Assembly (NCBI GenBank): GCA_027487435.1
Contig: JAIYDP010000168.1
Span: 1 to 49,834, forward strand
From: Verrucomicrobiaceae bacterium
GTDB lineage: Bacteria > Verrucomicrobiota > Verrucomicrobiia > Verrucomicrobiales > Akkermansiaceae
Direction: 5' to 3'
DNA: 49,834 nucleotides
Part shown: positions 1 to 9,600 of the stretch, one piece after another
Layout: every line of letters begins with the position of its first letter
How positions within the stretch are numbered: the stretch's first letter is position 1
The notes under the pieces: generated by a model
Told to the model about the DNA's origin: nothing
Seen by the model: the letters and a program-made list of their open reading frames with translations, nothing else
Database searches by the model: none
Made by a program: the position numbers and the translations under genes

Positions 1-181
1 AATGGCACTCCTGCGCTGCTACGAGAGCAAAAACGCTCGGCAATTGCACTCCTGCGCTGCTACGAGAGCAAAAATGCTCGGCAATTGCACTCCTGCGCTG
101 CTACGAGAGCAAAAACGCTCGGCAATTTCACTCCTACGCTGCTACGAGAGCAAAAATGCTAGGCGATTCCACTCCTGCACT
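1..181. repeat. 41-bp tandem repeat array, truncated by window edge
   Basis: Four full head-to-tail units start at 1, 42, 83 and 124, with a partial fifth from 165 to about 181. Each unit holds GAGC-(A)AAAA(C/T)-GCTC, which can fold into a small hairpin of 4 bp, or 5 bp when the loop ends in T. The junctions between units 1/2 and 2/3 form the palindrome GCAATTGC. Units alternate between a C and a T variant. The fourth and fifth units are the most degenerate, which suits the decaying edge of a larger array to the left. At 41 bp the unit is not a multiple of three, so the open frame crossing it is not credible as protein. There are no spacers, so it is not CRISPR. It lies just past the stop of the sulfatase gene. 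Confidence 0.9.
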
Positions 182-212
182 GAACACAAACCTTGCCAGT
201 TGAGCGTATCTC

Positions 213-1721
213 CTATCGAGCTTTGCTTGGGCTAGCGGTGATTTCCTCGAAGCGTTTGCGCATTTTTTCCAATCGCTCTGGCTCTTTTGCCGCAAGGTTG
301 TTGCTCTGTGGCAAATCCATCTTCAAGTCGTAGAGTTGCTCTTTGGCAGCCGTAGTCTTGATTTTTCCCATTTCATCAACATCGCTGTTGAGAAACTTCA
401 TATCGCGATAGCTCATGCTCCACGGTTTCTCGCCTTGCGGAGCACTTTTGCCTCCTGATCCTTGCTTGGGAACGTAAATCCACGTGCCTTGTCGTAATGC
501 GAGGCTGCTCGTTCCATGGTGAATGCCCTCTACGCGTTTGGCGGGTGATTTTTCCGGATCGAGAAATGCGGCAAGCTCGCTGCTGCCATCGGGCGATGCT
601 CCCTCCGGCATTTTGGCACCAGCACTATCCGCAAAAGTCGCCATTAAATCCACATGATGAAAATATGCCCCGCGCACACTTTTTGCCGGTACATGTCCAG
701 GCCAACGCACAAGAAATGGCACTCGATGCCCCCCTTCCCATACATCGGTTTTTTGTCCGAGCAATGCGCCATTCGTGCGATGCCCGACTCGCATGGCACC
801 GCTCTCGTAACGTCCCGCGTTATCGCTGGTAAACACGACGATGGTGTTTTCTGCTAAGCCCGTTTTCTCTAACGCATCCAAGACGCGACCGACACAATGA
901 TCCAATTGCTGGATGTAGTCTCCATAGCGTCCCGCCTTGCTCTTTTTTTGAAATTCTGGCGCAGGATTGATCGGATTGTGTGGTGCTTGCCATGCAAGAT
1001 AGAGAAAAAATGGTTCCTTCGCAGTTTGCTTTTTCAGCCATTGTTCCGCCTCTTCCGCCTGCATCAGATCGAGTTTTTCATCGGGGCGCATCGCCATCGC
1101 TTTCGCACCGCCAATCTGTTTGCCGTGCGCCCCCGTGCCTGGTGAGTGATCCACGCTGATCGGGTCATGTTGTTCTAGGCCGAGAATCGTGCGATCTCTC
1201 ATCAGCACCAAGGGTGGCTCGGAATGCGTGCGCGGAGTGCCAAAAAAGGACTCGAAGCCAAAATCTACGGGGCCAAGCATCAGTGGCGCATTCCAATCGA
1301 CATCGGGATTCGTGCCAAAACCATTGTGCCACTTGCCAATCATGGCTGTCCGATACCCCGCCGACTTCATCACCATCGGCAAAAGCACTTGCGACGGTTC
1401 AAAATGGCCTGCATAGCCACGAACCATGCGTGTGCGAAATGCATAACGACCACTCAAAATACTATACCGCGAAGGCATACAAATTCCGCTAAACGAATGA
1501 GCATCGGTAAAACGAGCGCCTTGTTCCGCTAGTCGATCCAACCGAGGCGTTGCAATGGCTTTTGCCCCATAGCAACTCAGATCTGCGTAACCCAAGTCAT
1601 CAGCGACCATCAAAATCACGTTTGGTGGGGAAGCCACGTTTGATTTTGCCTCGGCTTGTAAGAAATGGACCAAGGTCGTAGTAGTCAACGTGGCGATAGC
1701 GTATCGAAGGAAATTCATCAT
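213..1721 (-). CDS. Secreted sulfatase (arylsulfatase A type)
   Basis: This 502-residue protein should hydrolyse sulfate esters after export. A hydrophobic N-terminus (about residues 5-24) reads as a signal peptide. The sulfatase core begins at PNVILMVADDLGY, with metal-binding Asp41 and Asp42. The signature Cys81-M-P-S-R85 is the site where Cys is converted to formylglycine. GKWH and TSDNAG motifs further along complete the active site. Length is normal for the family. Verrucomicrobia and Planctomycetes commonly use such enzymes on sulfated polysaccharides; the substrate cannot be read here. The gene stands alone, with a 41-bp repeat array downstream and a divergent gene upstream. No sulfatase-maturing enzyme is present in the window. 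Confidence 0.93.
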   Translation of the reverse strand: MMNFLRYAIATLTTTTLVHFLQAEAKSNVASPPNVILMVADDLGYADLSCYGAKAIATPRLDRLAEQGARFTDAHSFSGICMPSRYSILSGRYAFRTRMVRGYAGHFEPSQVLLPMVMKSAGYRTAMIGKWHNGFGTNPDVDWNAPLMLGPVDFGFESFFGTPRTHSEPPLVLMRDRTILGLEQHDPISVDHSPGTGAHGKQIGGAKAMAMRPDEKLDLMQAEEAEQWLKKQTAKEPFFLYLAWQAPHNPINPAPEFQKKSKAGRYGDYIQQLDHCVGRVLDALEKTGLAENTIVVFTSDNAGRYESGAMRVGHRTNGALLGQKTDVWEGGHRVPFLVRWPGHVPAKSVRGAYFHHVDLMATFADSAGAKMPEGASPDGSSELAAFLDPEKSPAKRVEGIHHGTSSLALRQGTWIYVPKQGSGGKSAPQGEKPWSMSYRDMKFLNSDVDEMGKIKTTAAKEQLYDLKMDLPQSNNLAAKEPERLEKMRKRFEEITASPSKAR

Positions 1722-1961
1722 GCAAAAGAGCTAGCCTTAGCCATCAGGGATTGGCGAGTCATTTTCTTGGCGAATTTCATAGCGCGCGTTCACCAACCAA
1801 ACGAATAACGATGAAGGCTCAGTTCTCTGTTTTTCAATACAGATTGCACCCTTTGCCGCAGTAGGGAATGCATTTTACAAGCTGATTGATGCAAGAATAA
1901 GCCTAAAGATATCGAAAAAAAAGCCGTAGGGTAAAAAATCTCCGAGATCAATTCTTTTTCA

Positions 1962-1989
1962 TTGCATGATTGATTCGTGGAATTACAAT
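1962..1989 (+). promoter_or_regulatory. Candidate sigma-70 promoter for the first cassette
   Basis: A -35-like TTGCAT (1962-1967) and a -10-like TACAAT (1984-1989) are separated by 16 bp. They are followed by AAAGGA at 2001-2006, eight bases before the ATG at 2015. The rest of the 1722-2014 intergenic stretch is AT-rich and shows no gene. The boxes are matched by eye, so this is tentative. Confidence 0.4.
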
Positions 1990-2014
1990 GTAGGGACACC
2001 AAAGGATTTGTGAC

Positions 2015-5000
2015 ATGAAAATTGCCAAAAACACAAAGCTACAGAGGAAAGGGTTTACGCTGATCATCACGATGTCGATGATGGTCTTATTGGCGTTGAT
2101 TGCGATTGGGCTACTAAGTCTGTCAGCAACGAGCATGAGAGTCAGTAGTCTGGGCAAAGCGACCGCCGAGGCCCGGGCAAATGCTCGCATGGCATTATTC
2201 ATCGCCCTGGGCGAATTGCAGGAAGAAATGGGGCCCGACATGCGCATCAGTGCCAAGGCAAGTTTGCAAGATACGAATGTAGATACTCCACAAATCGAAG
2301 GGGTCGCCCAGCCGCACTGGCTTTCTACGTACGATTCGTGGGGTAACTGGCTTAATGCAAACTACACGCGTCCCGGAAGTGGCGGGAGTATGCGCATTCA
2401 AGACACCTATAGCAACAATCGCAGCAACATGTTTCGCCGTTGGCTAGTTTCCATGCCGCCATCCTTGACCAATAATCTTCAAGCGGCCAAGAACCTAGGG
2501 AATATGGATAACAACAATTCCGCCATTATGGTCGGACGCGGTAGCTTAGGCACCGCTGCTGACCAAGATGCATCCTTGATCACTCGTGCTTACTTGATGT
2601 CCATCGGAACAACAGGCCGCCACGCCTGGTGGATTAGCCCAGAAAATCAAAAAGCCAAAGTAAATCTCGCAAATAAGGAGAGAAATCTCTCCAATGAAGG
2701 ATGGCAAACATCACAAGGTAACACAGCGCAGGTAGGCATCAGTGCCATGAATGGATTCAATGCAATGAACACTGATCCTATTGTGGGCGATAAACTTATC
2801 TCTACACAGACATTACGACATGTGAATGTCGATAAAAACATTCTAGATTCTCGATTTTTTGATATTACCGCCCATAGTCAAGGTGTCATTTCTAGTGTTC
2901 GTTCGGGACATCTTAAAAAAGACTTGAGCTTACTCTTTGAGATGGGAGGTGGTGCCTTGCCCTCCCCTTATCGGTTTAATCCGACTTCTGTTCAAGAGCC
3001 TTCGATTCGTCCCATCAGCCAAGATATCAGCGCTAAAATGCCCGTGATTCCGAATCGTCATTTTCAATCGTGGACAAACATGCGCCACTACTACCGCATG
3101 TATCGTAACAGCAGTGATGCAACTCCTACATTGCAACAGGTTAATGGACAATACGTTAATGGATCCCTCAAATGGAGCCGATCAAAACCTTCTACCGATT
3201 TCGCAAGTTCTACTTCACTGACTGCGACATCTCCAAGTTGGAATGGTTCGAATCACTACTGGCGCGCTCCTATACTTGCGAAGCTGACCATCGTTTATAG
3301 CTTGGTCACGAGACCTGCTAGCGATGGAAAATTTCAGTGCGTTCAGTGCTATAACCCTGTTTTCACTTTTTGGAATCCCTATAACGTAGAACTTCGATTT
3401 CCCTCAGGAATGATGTCGATGTCTTGCAAGGCCTACACATTATGGCCTACGAATTCTCGATTCCATACCAACGGTGTTTTTCGTGCGAGCAATGGACTCA
3501 CAGAGGCCAAAAACTTCAATGGAGTCCTAAGATCTGCTGGCGGGGCAAGCGACATTGTTTTCCAGCCTGGAGAACTCCAAGTTTTTTCTTTAAAAACATC
3601 CTTCAACAGCAACACTTCTGGTGCTAGCATCACGGCAGACTTAACCCCAGGCTTCGACCCTGACGTAGTGGTAGGTGATGAGCGTGGCTGGCAATTCGGA
3701 CAAGGAGCCAGTGCTGTAACAACATTTAGCCAAGCTGACAATCCATCTGTGGCTTTCGAGTTTTCATCGGCTCAATGGGGCGGTGGGGTGAATGTGGGAA
3801 ATACTCCGGGTGCCATGTGCCTAAGCGCAAATTTGACGGGTGGGGTGGGACCATTACCCATGACATATTCCAACGATTGGTTTCAAAGACCTCCTTACGC
3901 CAACGATCAGACAAACACACCGATCACTCCTCCTGGCGCGCAAAATCTCGCGACATGGACTTTTGACAATCAACCCAAAGTTGTGGCGTATGCACAAATG
4001 ACCATCAAGGGCCTCTACAACTATGAATACCCCAGTATTCCTTGGGAACAAGATTGGCGCTGCAGGAATTGGATCCAAGCCCCGCCGTTTTATTTCGGTA
4101 GCGGAATGTACATGTCGATCGATGATAGAATGGCTCACACACAGAGGCTGGACTGCCCCTACATCGTCAATTTTGGTCCTGCTCAGTCTGCTTCCATTAC
4201 GAAACTCATTGGACAAGTGGGCGGAAGATCATACCTAGGTGTGGGGGATGTTGCGGGTGAGAAAGTTACTTCTGTGTCAGCCTTGGAACTGCCTACCGCG
4301 CCGATTAGTAGCCTTGCAGGTTTTGCCAATATGCGTATCAATCCGGGCTGGACTGACGCGAATCAACTTGGTTCTGGACTCTCCGCAGGTAGATTTACGG
4401 GCAACGGCTATAATTCCGAAAGAGCTTCAATGTTCAGTGCAGAGGGTAAGCGCGTTGCTTATCAGAGTGGCGTGACAGGCCCAGGCATTGGTAACTCTTT
4501 CATGCACCCTGTCTTGCCTAGAACCGATATTTATCAATATTTGAACAACTCGGTTAGTCGTGATGTCATGGACCGAGGAAACCCCAAAATTACCCAAGCG
4601 AACAACACCAATGCTTTTTGTGATTACTGGGATCATGTTTTCCTTCTGAATGACACTCTTTGGGATGACTACTTTGTTTCTTCGATAGCGAATCAGGAGC
4701 GTACTGGAGCACAGAGAAATACGTACAGCCTCATTATGAACATCGACAGGCTCCTAGCTGGTGATGACCTGGCAAACTCCCGCTATCGTTATTTGGACAC
4801 GGGAGTGCCTGATAGCGAAGTCAAATCAGAATTGCAATCTGCACAAGGCTTCCTGAAAGCGGCTAATTATCTGATGGTTGATGGGATGTTTAATGTCAAC
4901 AGCACCTCCGTGGATGCATGGCAAGCGCTCTTTACCGGCATTCGCGAACGGCAAATCACCTACCGCAGCAGTAGCGGTGCCTTGCAGAGAATCGCGATCC

Positions 5001-5731
5001 CATCTGGCAAACGTATCGCTATTTCTCGCTTTGACACAGAAGTGTCAGATCAGGAGATGATAGATCCGCGGGTCGGTGTGCGCATGCCAGATGGTTCCAT
5101 GGGATGGAGCAGTGTTCGCTTTCTCGACGATGAGCAAATCCGAAAACTGTCGGAAGAGTGCGTGAAACAAGTCAAACTTCGCGGGCCATTCTTGAATTTC
5201 TCCGAATTCATCAACCGTCGACTTTCCAACGATAATCTCGGCACGATGGGTGCGTTGCAAAGTGCCATAGACTTTGATGATAACAATCCGAGCTCTCAAT
5301 CCATAAATTTTCGTTATAAAAATAGTCCTGATCTTATGGTTACTCCGGCTCAGTTAGGAAGCAATAACTTTGCCACACCAGACGCAGCAAGAGGCTCTCG
5401 TCTGGCAGGCATACCCGGCTACGTCATTCAGTCAGATCTACTAAAACCAATCGCGAATACTCTCAACGTGCGCGATGACACATTCAGCATACGTGCGTAT
5501 GGAGAATCATTAGATGCCAACGGGAATGTCCTTGCTCGCGCGTGGTGCGAGGCGGTTGTTCAACGCATACCAAATTATGTAGATCCTACCAACTCGCCAG
5601 ATGTTTCTGCTACCACACTCACTCCCGCTGGTATCTTTGCAATAAACAATGAATTACGTCCCACAAATCAACGTTTTGGCCGTCAATTCCAGATAAAAAA
5701 TTTCCGCTGGCTTGATAAGAACGAAATTTAA
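2015..5731 (+). CDS. Giant pilin-like protein, Verru_Chthon cassette A-like (copy 1)
   Basis: The product has 1238 residues. A short basic leader ends at Gly13, followed by FTLI and a ~22-residue hydrophobic helix, which resembles a type III prepilin signal. The usual Glu at +5 is Ile, as in GspK/PilX-type minor pilins. The rest is a large region rich in Asn, Ser, Trp and Tyr with no recognised enzyme motif. The C-terminal block from about GSRLAGIPGYV through DDTFSIRAYGES to the AWCEAVVQR segment is strongly conserved with copy 2. I recall such proteins as 'Verru_Chthon cassette protein A', but cannot run the model. It should be membrane-tethered with an exported body. The start has AAAGGA eight bases upstream. 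It is followed after 24 bases by a secreted partner, and the pair recurs at 6660. Confidence 0.8.
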   Translation: MKIAKNTKLQRKGFTLIITMSMMVLLALIAIGLLSLSATSMRVSSLGKATAEARANARMALFIALGELQEEMGPDMRISAKASLQDTNVDTPQIEGVAQPHWLSTYDSWGNWLNANYTRPGSGGSMRIQDTYSNNRSNMFRRWLVSMPPSLTNNLQAAKNLGNMDNNNSAIMVGRGSLGTAADQDASLITRAYLMSIGTTGRHAWWISPENQKAKVNLANKERNLSNEGWQTSQGNTAQVGISAMNGFNAMNTDPIVGDKLISTQTLRHVNVDKNILDSRFFDITAHSQGVISSVRSGHLKKDLSLLFEMGGGALPSPYRFNPTSVQEPSIRPISQDISAKMPVIPNRHFQSWTNMRHYYRMYRNSSDATPTLQQVNGQYVNGSLKWSRSKPSTDFASSTSLTATSPSWNGSNHYWRAPILAKLTIVYSLVTRPASDGKFQCVQCYNPVFTFWNPYNVELRFPSGMMSMSCKAYTLWPTNSRFHTNGVFRASNGLTEAKNFNGVLRSAGGASDIVFQPGELQVFSLKTSFNSNTSGASITADLTPGFDPDVVVGDERGWQFGQGASAVTTFSQADNPSVAFEFSSAQWGGGVNVGNTPGAMCLSANLTGGVGPLPMTYSNDWFQRPPYANDQTNTPITPPGAQNLATWTFDNQPKVVAYAQMTIKGLYNYEYPSIPWEQDWRCRNWIQAPPFYFGSGMYMSIDDRMAHTQRLDCPYIVNFGPAQSASITKLIGQVGGRSYLGVGDVAGEKVTSVSALELPTAPISSLAGFANMRINPGWTDANQLGSGLSAGRFTGNGYNSERASMFSAEGKRVAYQSGVTGPGIGNSFMHPVLPRTDIYQYLNNSVSRDVMDRGNPKITQANNTNAFCDYWDHVFLLNDTLWDDYFVSSIANQERTGAQRNTYSLIMNIDRLLAGDDLANSRYRYLDTGVPDSEVKSELQSAQGFLKAANYLMVDGMFNVNSTSVDAWQALFTGIRERQITYRSSSGALQRIAIPSGKRIAISRFDTEVSDQEMIDPRVGVRMPDGSMGWSSVRFLDDEQIRKLSEECVKQVKLRGPFLNFSEFINRRLSNDNLGTMGALQSAIDFDDNNPSSQSINFRYKNSPDLMVTPAQLGSNNFATPDAARGSRLAGIPGYVIQSDLLKPIANTLNVRDDTFSIRAYGESLDANGNVLARAWCEAVVQRIPNYVDPTNSPDVSATTLTPAGIFAINNELRPTNQRFGRQFQIKNFRWLDKNEI
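2341..2491. repeat. Near-identical tract shared with copy 2 (7025-7175)
   Basis: This 151-bp tract inside the first giant gene differs from 7025-7175 at only four positions, synonymous sites included. Sequence immediately to its left is much more diverged. Identity falls gradually to its right until about 2650. This looks like a gene-conversion patch. Confidence 0.8.
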
Positions 5732-5755
5732 CCACCAGTATTACTAGAAATCACT

Positions 5756-6475
5756 ATGTTACCGTCACTGATTCGCACTTTTACGCTCGTTTTATTTTCC
5801 CTCTTTAGCGTCGTAGCTCAGGAGCCCACCACCAAGGAAAATATCCAACCCAAGTCGAGAAACGCTAGGTTTGTTTGTAGCAAGTTCCCTGAAAAATTGG
5901 AAAACCCCGTGAAGGTTCAAGTGGGTAAGGATATTTTGCCGTTGTTGCTTTCGACCGTCAATACCAGCGAGGCCGTCAAAATCCCAGCGGATGGTGTTAT
6001 ACGCATTGTTCGTGAGTTGCCTAATCCCAAAGACCCTGCAAAACCTGAGTATTTGACTCTGGCACAGGCCGTTGTACCCGAGGATGCTCAGCAATCGTTG
6101 ATCGTGCTTATACCGATGGCACAACCTAAAGGCGGACTGGTATTCCACAGCAAGGTCACTGATATCACCAATATCAAGGGCGGCAACACCATGTACATCA
6201 ATCTTACGAATCTCAAACTTGGCATTGAACTAGATAAAGAGGCCATCGCCATTGGTGCCGGAGAAACAAAACTGCACAATCCGCTTGGCGCACGTGTGAA
6301 GGCTAGCTTGCCAGTAACGTTTCGTTTTTTTGACCCAGCGAAAAAAAAATGGGAACTCATCACCCAATCGACGATGGCATTTTACTCAACACGCAGGGAA
6401 ATTTGTTTTTTCACTTGGAACGAGCAGTTTAACAGAATCGATTTTAGTGGTGTGACCTTCCCCACTGAATTTTGA
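5756..6475 (+). CDS. Secreted cassette partner protein (copy 1)
   Basis: The 239-residue protein has an N-terminal signal peptide (hydrophobic residues about 5-20, then AQEP). I do not recognise a named family. Features shared with copy 2 at 10415 are an ARFV segment after the leader, IPADGVIRIV, the block KGGN.(L/M)(F/Y)(I/L)N, and a C-terminal TRREICFF.W motif. The mix of alternating hydrophobic residues suggests a beta-rich exported domain. It begins 24 bases after the giant pilin-like gene, so the two are probably co-transcribed. The repeated pairing suggests it works with that protein, perhaps in its export, anchoring or assembly; that is inference from order only. Confidence 0.8.
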   Translation: MLPSLIRTFTLVLFSLFSVVAQEPTTKENIQPKSRNARFVCSKFPEKLENPVKVQVGKDILPLLLSTVNTSEAVKIPADGVIRIVRELPNPKDPAKPEYLTLAQAVVPEDAQQSLIVLIPMAQPKGGLVFHSKVTDITNIKGGNTMYINLTNLKLGIELDKEAIAIGAGETKLHNPLGARVKASLPVTFRFFDPAKKKWELITQSTMAFYSTRREICFFTWNEQFNRIDFSGVTFPTEF

Positions 6476-6659
6476 GAAGCTCGATAATCTTTTCTGTTTT
6501 ACACGCATCACCGAAAGCATTGCTCTGGCGACCATTTCTACTTCAGTTCTTGACGCTGACGGCGAGGCGATGTTGATTTCGCTGCTGGCTTCATCATATT
6601 CTTGCCTTCTCTCTGCGTTGTAAATAATGTGTTCTTAGAAATTGTGCTAAGGAAACTAC

Positions 6660-9600
6660 GTGCCTAAAGGAGCTATGGAGAAGGGCCGTCATCGTAATCC
6701 AATGAAACCATATCGAAGACAACCAGATCATAAAGGATTTACGTTGATCATTACTATGGCGATGATGATTTTTCTCGTGTTGATCGCCATGGGCCTTTTG
6801 AGTTTATCCGCCACCAGTGTGCGTGCTGGCGCGTTGAGCAAGGCTACCGCCGAGGCCAGAGCCAATGCTCGCATGGCATTGTTGATCGCCTTGGGAGAAT
6901 TGCAGCAAGAAATGGGACCCGACATGCGCATTAGTGCCAAGGCCAGTTTGCAGGATGCGAACGTAAATACCCCTCAAATCGAAGGTGTTGCTCAATCGCA
7001 CTGGCTTGCTACTTATGATTCTTGGGGTAACTGGCTCAATGCAAACTACACGCGTCCCGGAAGTGGCGGGAGTATGCGCATTCAAGACACCTATGGCAAC
7101 AATCGCAGCAACATGTTCCGCCGTTGGCTGGTTTCCATGCCGCCATCCTTGACCAATAATCTTCAAGCGGCCAAGAAGCCGGGTAATTTAGACAACAACA
7201 ATTCCGTTATTATGGTCGGACGCGGTAGCTTAGGAGCGGCTGCTGATCAAGATGCGTCCTTGATCACTCGTGCCTACTTGATGTCCATCGGAACAACAGG
7301 ACGCCACGCTTGGTGGATTAGTCCAGAAAATCACAAAGCTGTGATCAACAAAGCATCTGTTGCAAGGAAACTCACCCCCGATGCTTGGCAAGCGTCCCAA
7401 GGCAATACGGCGGAAGTCGGCGTCGGTGCGATTCAGGGGGTGGAAAATATTGATAATGAACCGACGATGGGTGATAAGCTCGTTTCGCTTAATTCGCTAC
7501 AATCAGCAGGTGTGGCGGCAGATGTTGCGAAAGGTAAATTTTTTGATCTCACTTCGCATGGTCACGGTTTGATCACCAACGTCCGCACAGGGCAGCTCAA
7601 AAAGGACTTGAGTCTGGTTTTCGAAGCTGACAACGCAGTATCGCTACCAGAACCATTTAGATTCACCCCTGGAAGGGATGATCGTGAGCCATCGATTCGC
7701 CCCATGAGTCCAGACATTGCTCGTCAAACTGGTGGTCCATCCATCCCCAACCGTCATTTTGCCTCATGGACCAACATGCGGCACTATTACAGAATGTATC
7801 GCAAAACTAGTGATGCATCTCCCATGGATACCGGAGGTAATGGCTCTCTTCAATGGGACGGTGCTAAGCCATGGACCAGTTTTGTCGCAACTTCATCCAT
7901 CGAAGCGCCGAACCCATCCGCACGAATTGGTTCAAACAATTATTGGCGTTTTCCCGTTCTGGCAAAATTGACCATCATTTATAGTTTGCTTGCGGAACCT
8001 AGTGTTCGCACCAAAGGATCCTTTGATTGTTTTCTCGTTTATTCTCCGGTATTCACCTTTTGGAATCCTTACAATGTCGAGCTTCGAATACCCAATGACA
8101 TGTATCGAACATTGGTTGCAGGTTATAAAATTTTACCGTTTCAAGGCATACGTTACAAAGGGCAACAGGAAGTTGGTGTGGTATCAGGTTTTGCGACCGA
8201 TACAAAAGTAAACGCGCTACCAGGGCTACGTAACACTTCAGGCTTAGATGTTGTCTTCAAACCAGGTGAGCTGGTTTCTTTTTCTTTTGGTGGAACATTC
8301 GGCGATCTAAGTAGCGATTCTTCTAACTTTCTCGTAAGAGGCTTCGAGCCACAAGCCATCCACGGTTCCAAAAAGTACATTGAAACGGTTTCCTTAGCGA
8401 ATGGGACGAACCAAAACACAGCGCCTGGCATCGCGATGACTTTTTCTCATATCGAATCTGGGGGGAATGTAAACTGGGGAAATACCCCCGGCTCTCTTTG
8501 CCATTCTCCAAGCTGGAATGGCTCACCCGGCCGAATTCCCCTGATGTATCAAAATGATTGGTTTCAAGTGTCTCAGACCTTGACCCGTATGACTCCTGTT
8601 TCTGAAATTGAACGGTATGCATTTGACTCGCGACCTAAGCCGATCGCTTTTTCTCAGTTAGTGATGAAAGGTTTGTCGCGTTTCGATTACCAGAGTATCA
8701 ATTGGTCTCAAGACTGGCGTTCTCGTAACTGGATACACTCACCGCCTTTTTACTTCGGTAACAGCCTTTATATTTCGGAAGAAACTGATACAGCTCATAC
8801 CCAGAGATTGGATAATCCATACGTCATGTATTTTGGACCTATGTCTATGAATGATATGGGCCAGGTCATACCACAAAACGGAAGGCATGCTGTATTGGGT
8901 TCAGGGAGCAATCCTGTAGAGATGATCACTTCAGCTCCTGTTCTTGAACTTCCTAGCGCTCCAATATCGAGTTTGGCAGGTTTCTCAAACATGCGCATCA
9001 ACCCAGGCTGGACAAAACTTGATACACTCAACCCAGATCTCAAGCTTGACGCTTTGAGAGGGGCGTCAGCTTCAACGGGCGATGCTTCTTTGTATTGCGC
9101 AGAAGTAAAAGCACTGGCCTATCAAAGCGGAATCACGGGGCCTGGTATCGGAAATTCCTTTATGCATCCGATGATTCCTCGTGCAGGCGTTTATCGCTTT
9201 TTTGAGAATTCGATCAGTCAAGATCCTCCGATTCGCAAAATTTGGAATGTCACGAACTCGACGAATAACAAAATTTTCAACGACTTTTGGGATCATGTCT
9301 TCGTTTTAAATGATGCATTGTGGGATGATTATTTTCTTTCTTCACTTGCAGATCAGACTCGCCCCGCCGCCAATAGTGCGTTGAGTTTGAGTAGCAACAT
9401 AAGTCGCTTTGTCAATAACGAGCCATTAGCAAATGGCCGTTACCGTTACTACCCGGGCAGACAGACATCAAATGAAATCGAGGCAGAACTTCAAGCTGCC
9501 GATGGTTTTGCAAAAGTTGCAAAATATCTAACCATTGATGGGATGTTTAATGTCAATAGCACCTCCGTGGATGCGTGGTTCGCTCTTTTTGCTGGCATCC

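Noticed and set aside
1..181. CRISPR array
   Set aside because: Units are contiguous with no spacers and the whole 41 bp repeats.
2..235. Open frame of 77 codons across the 41-bp repeats
   Set aside because: The repeat unit is not a multiple of three and the peptide merely mirrors DNA repetition; it also has no start context.
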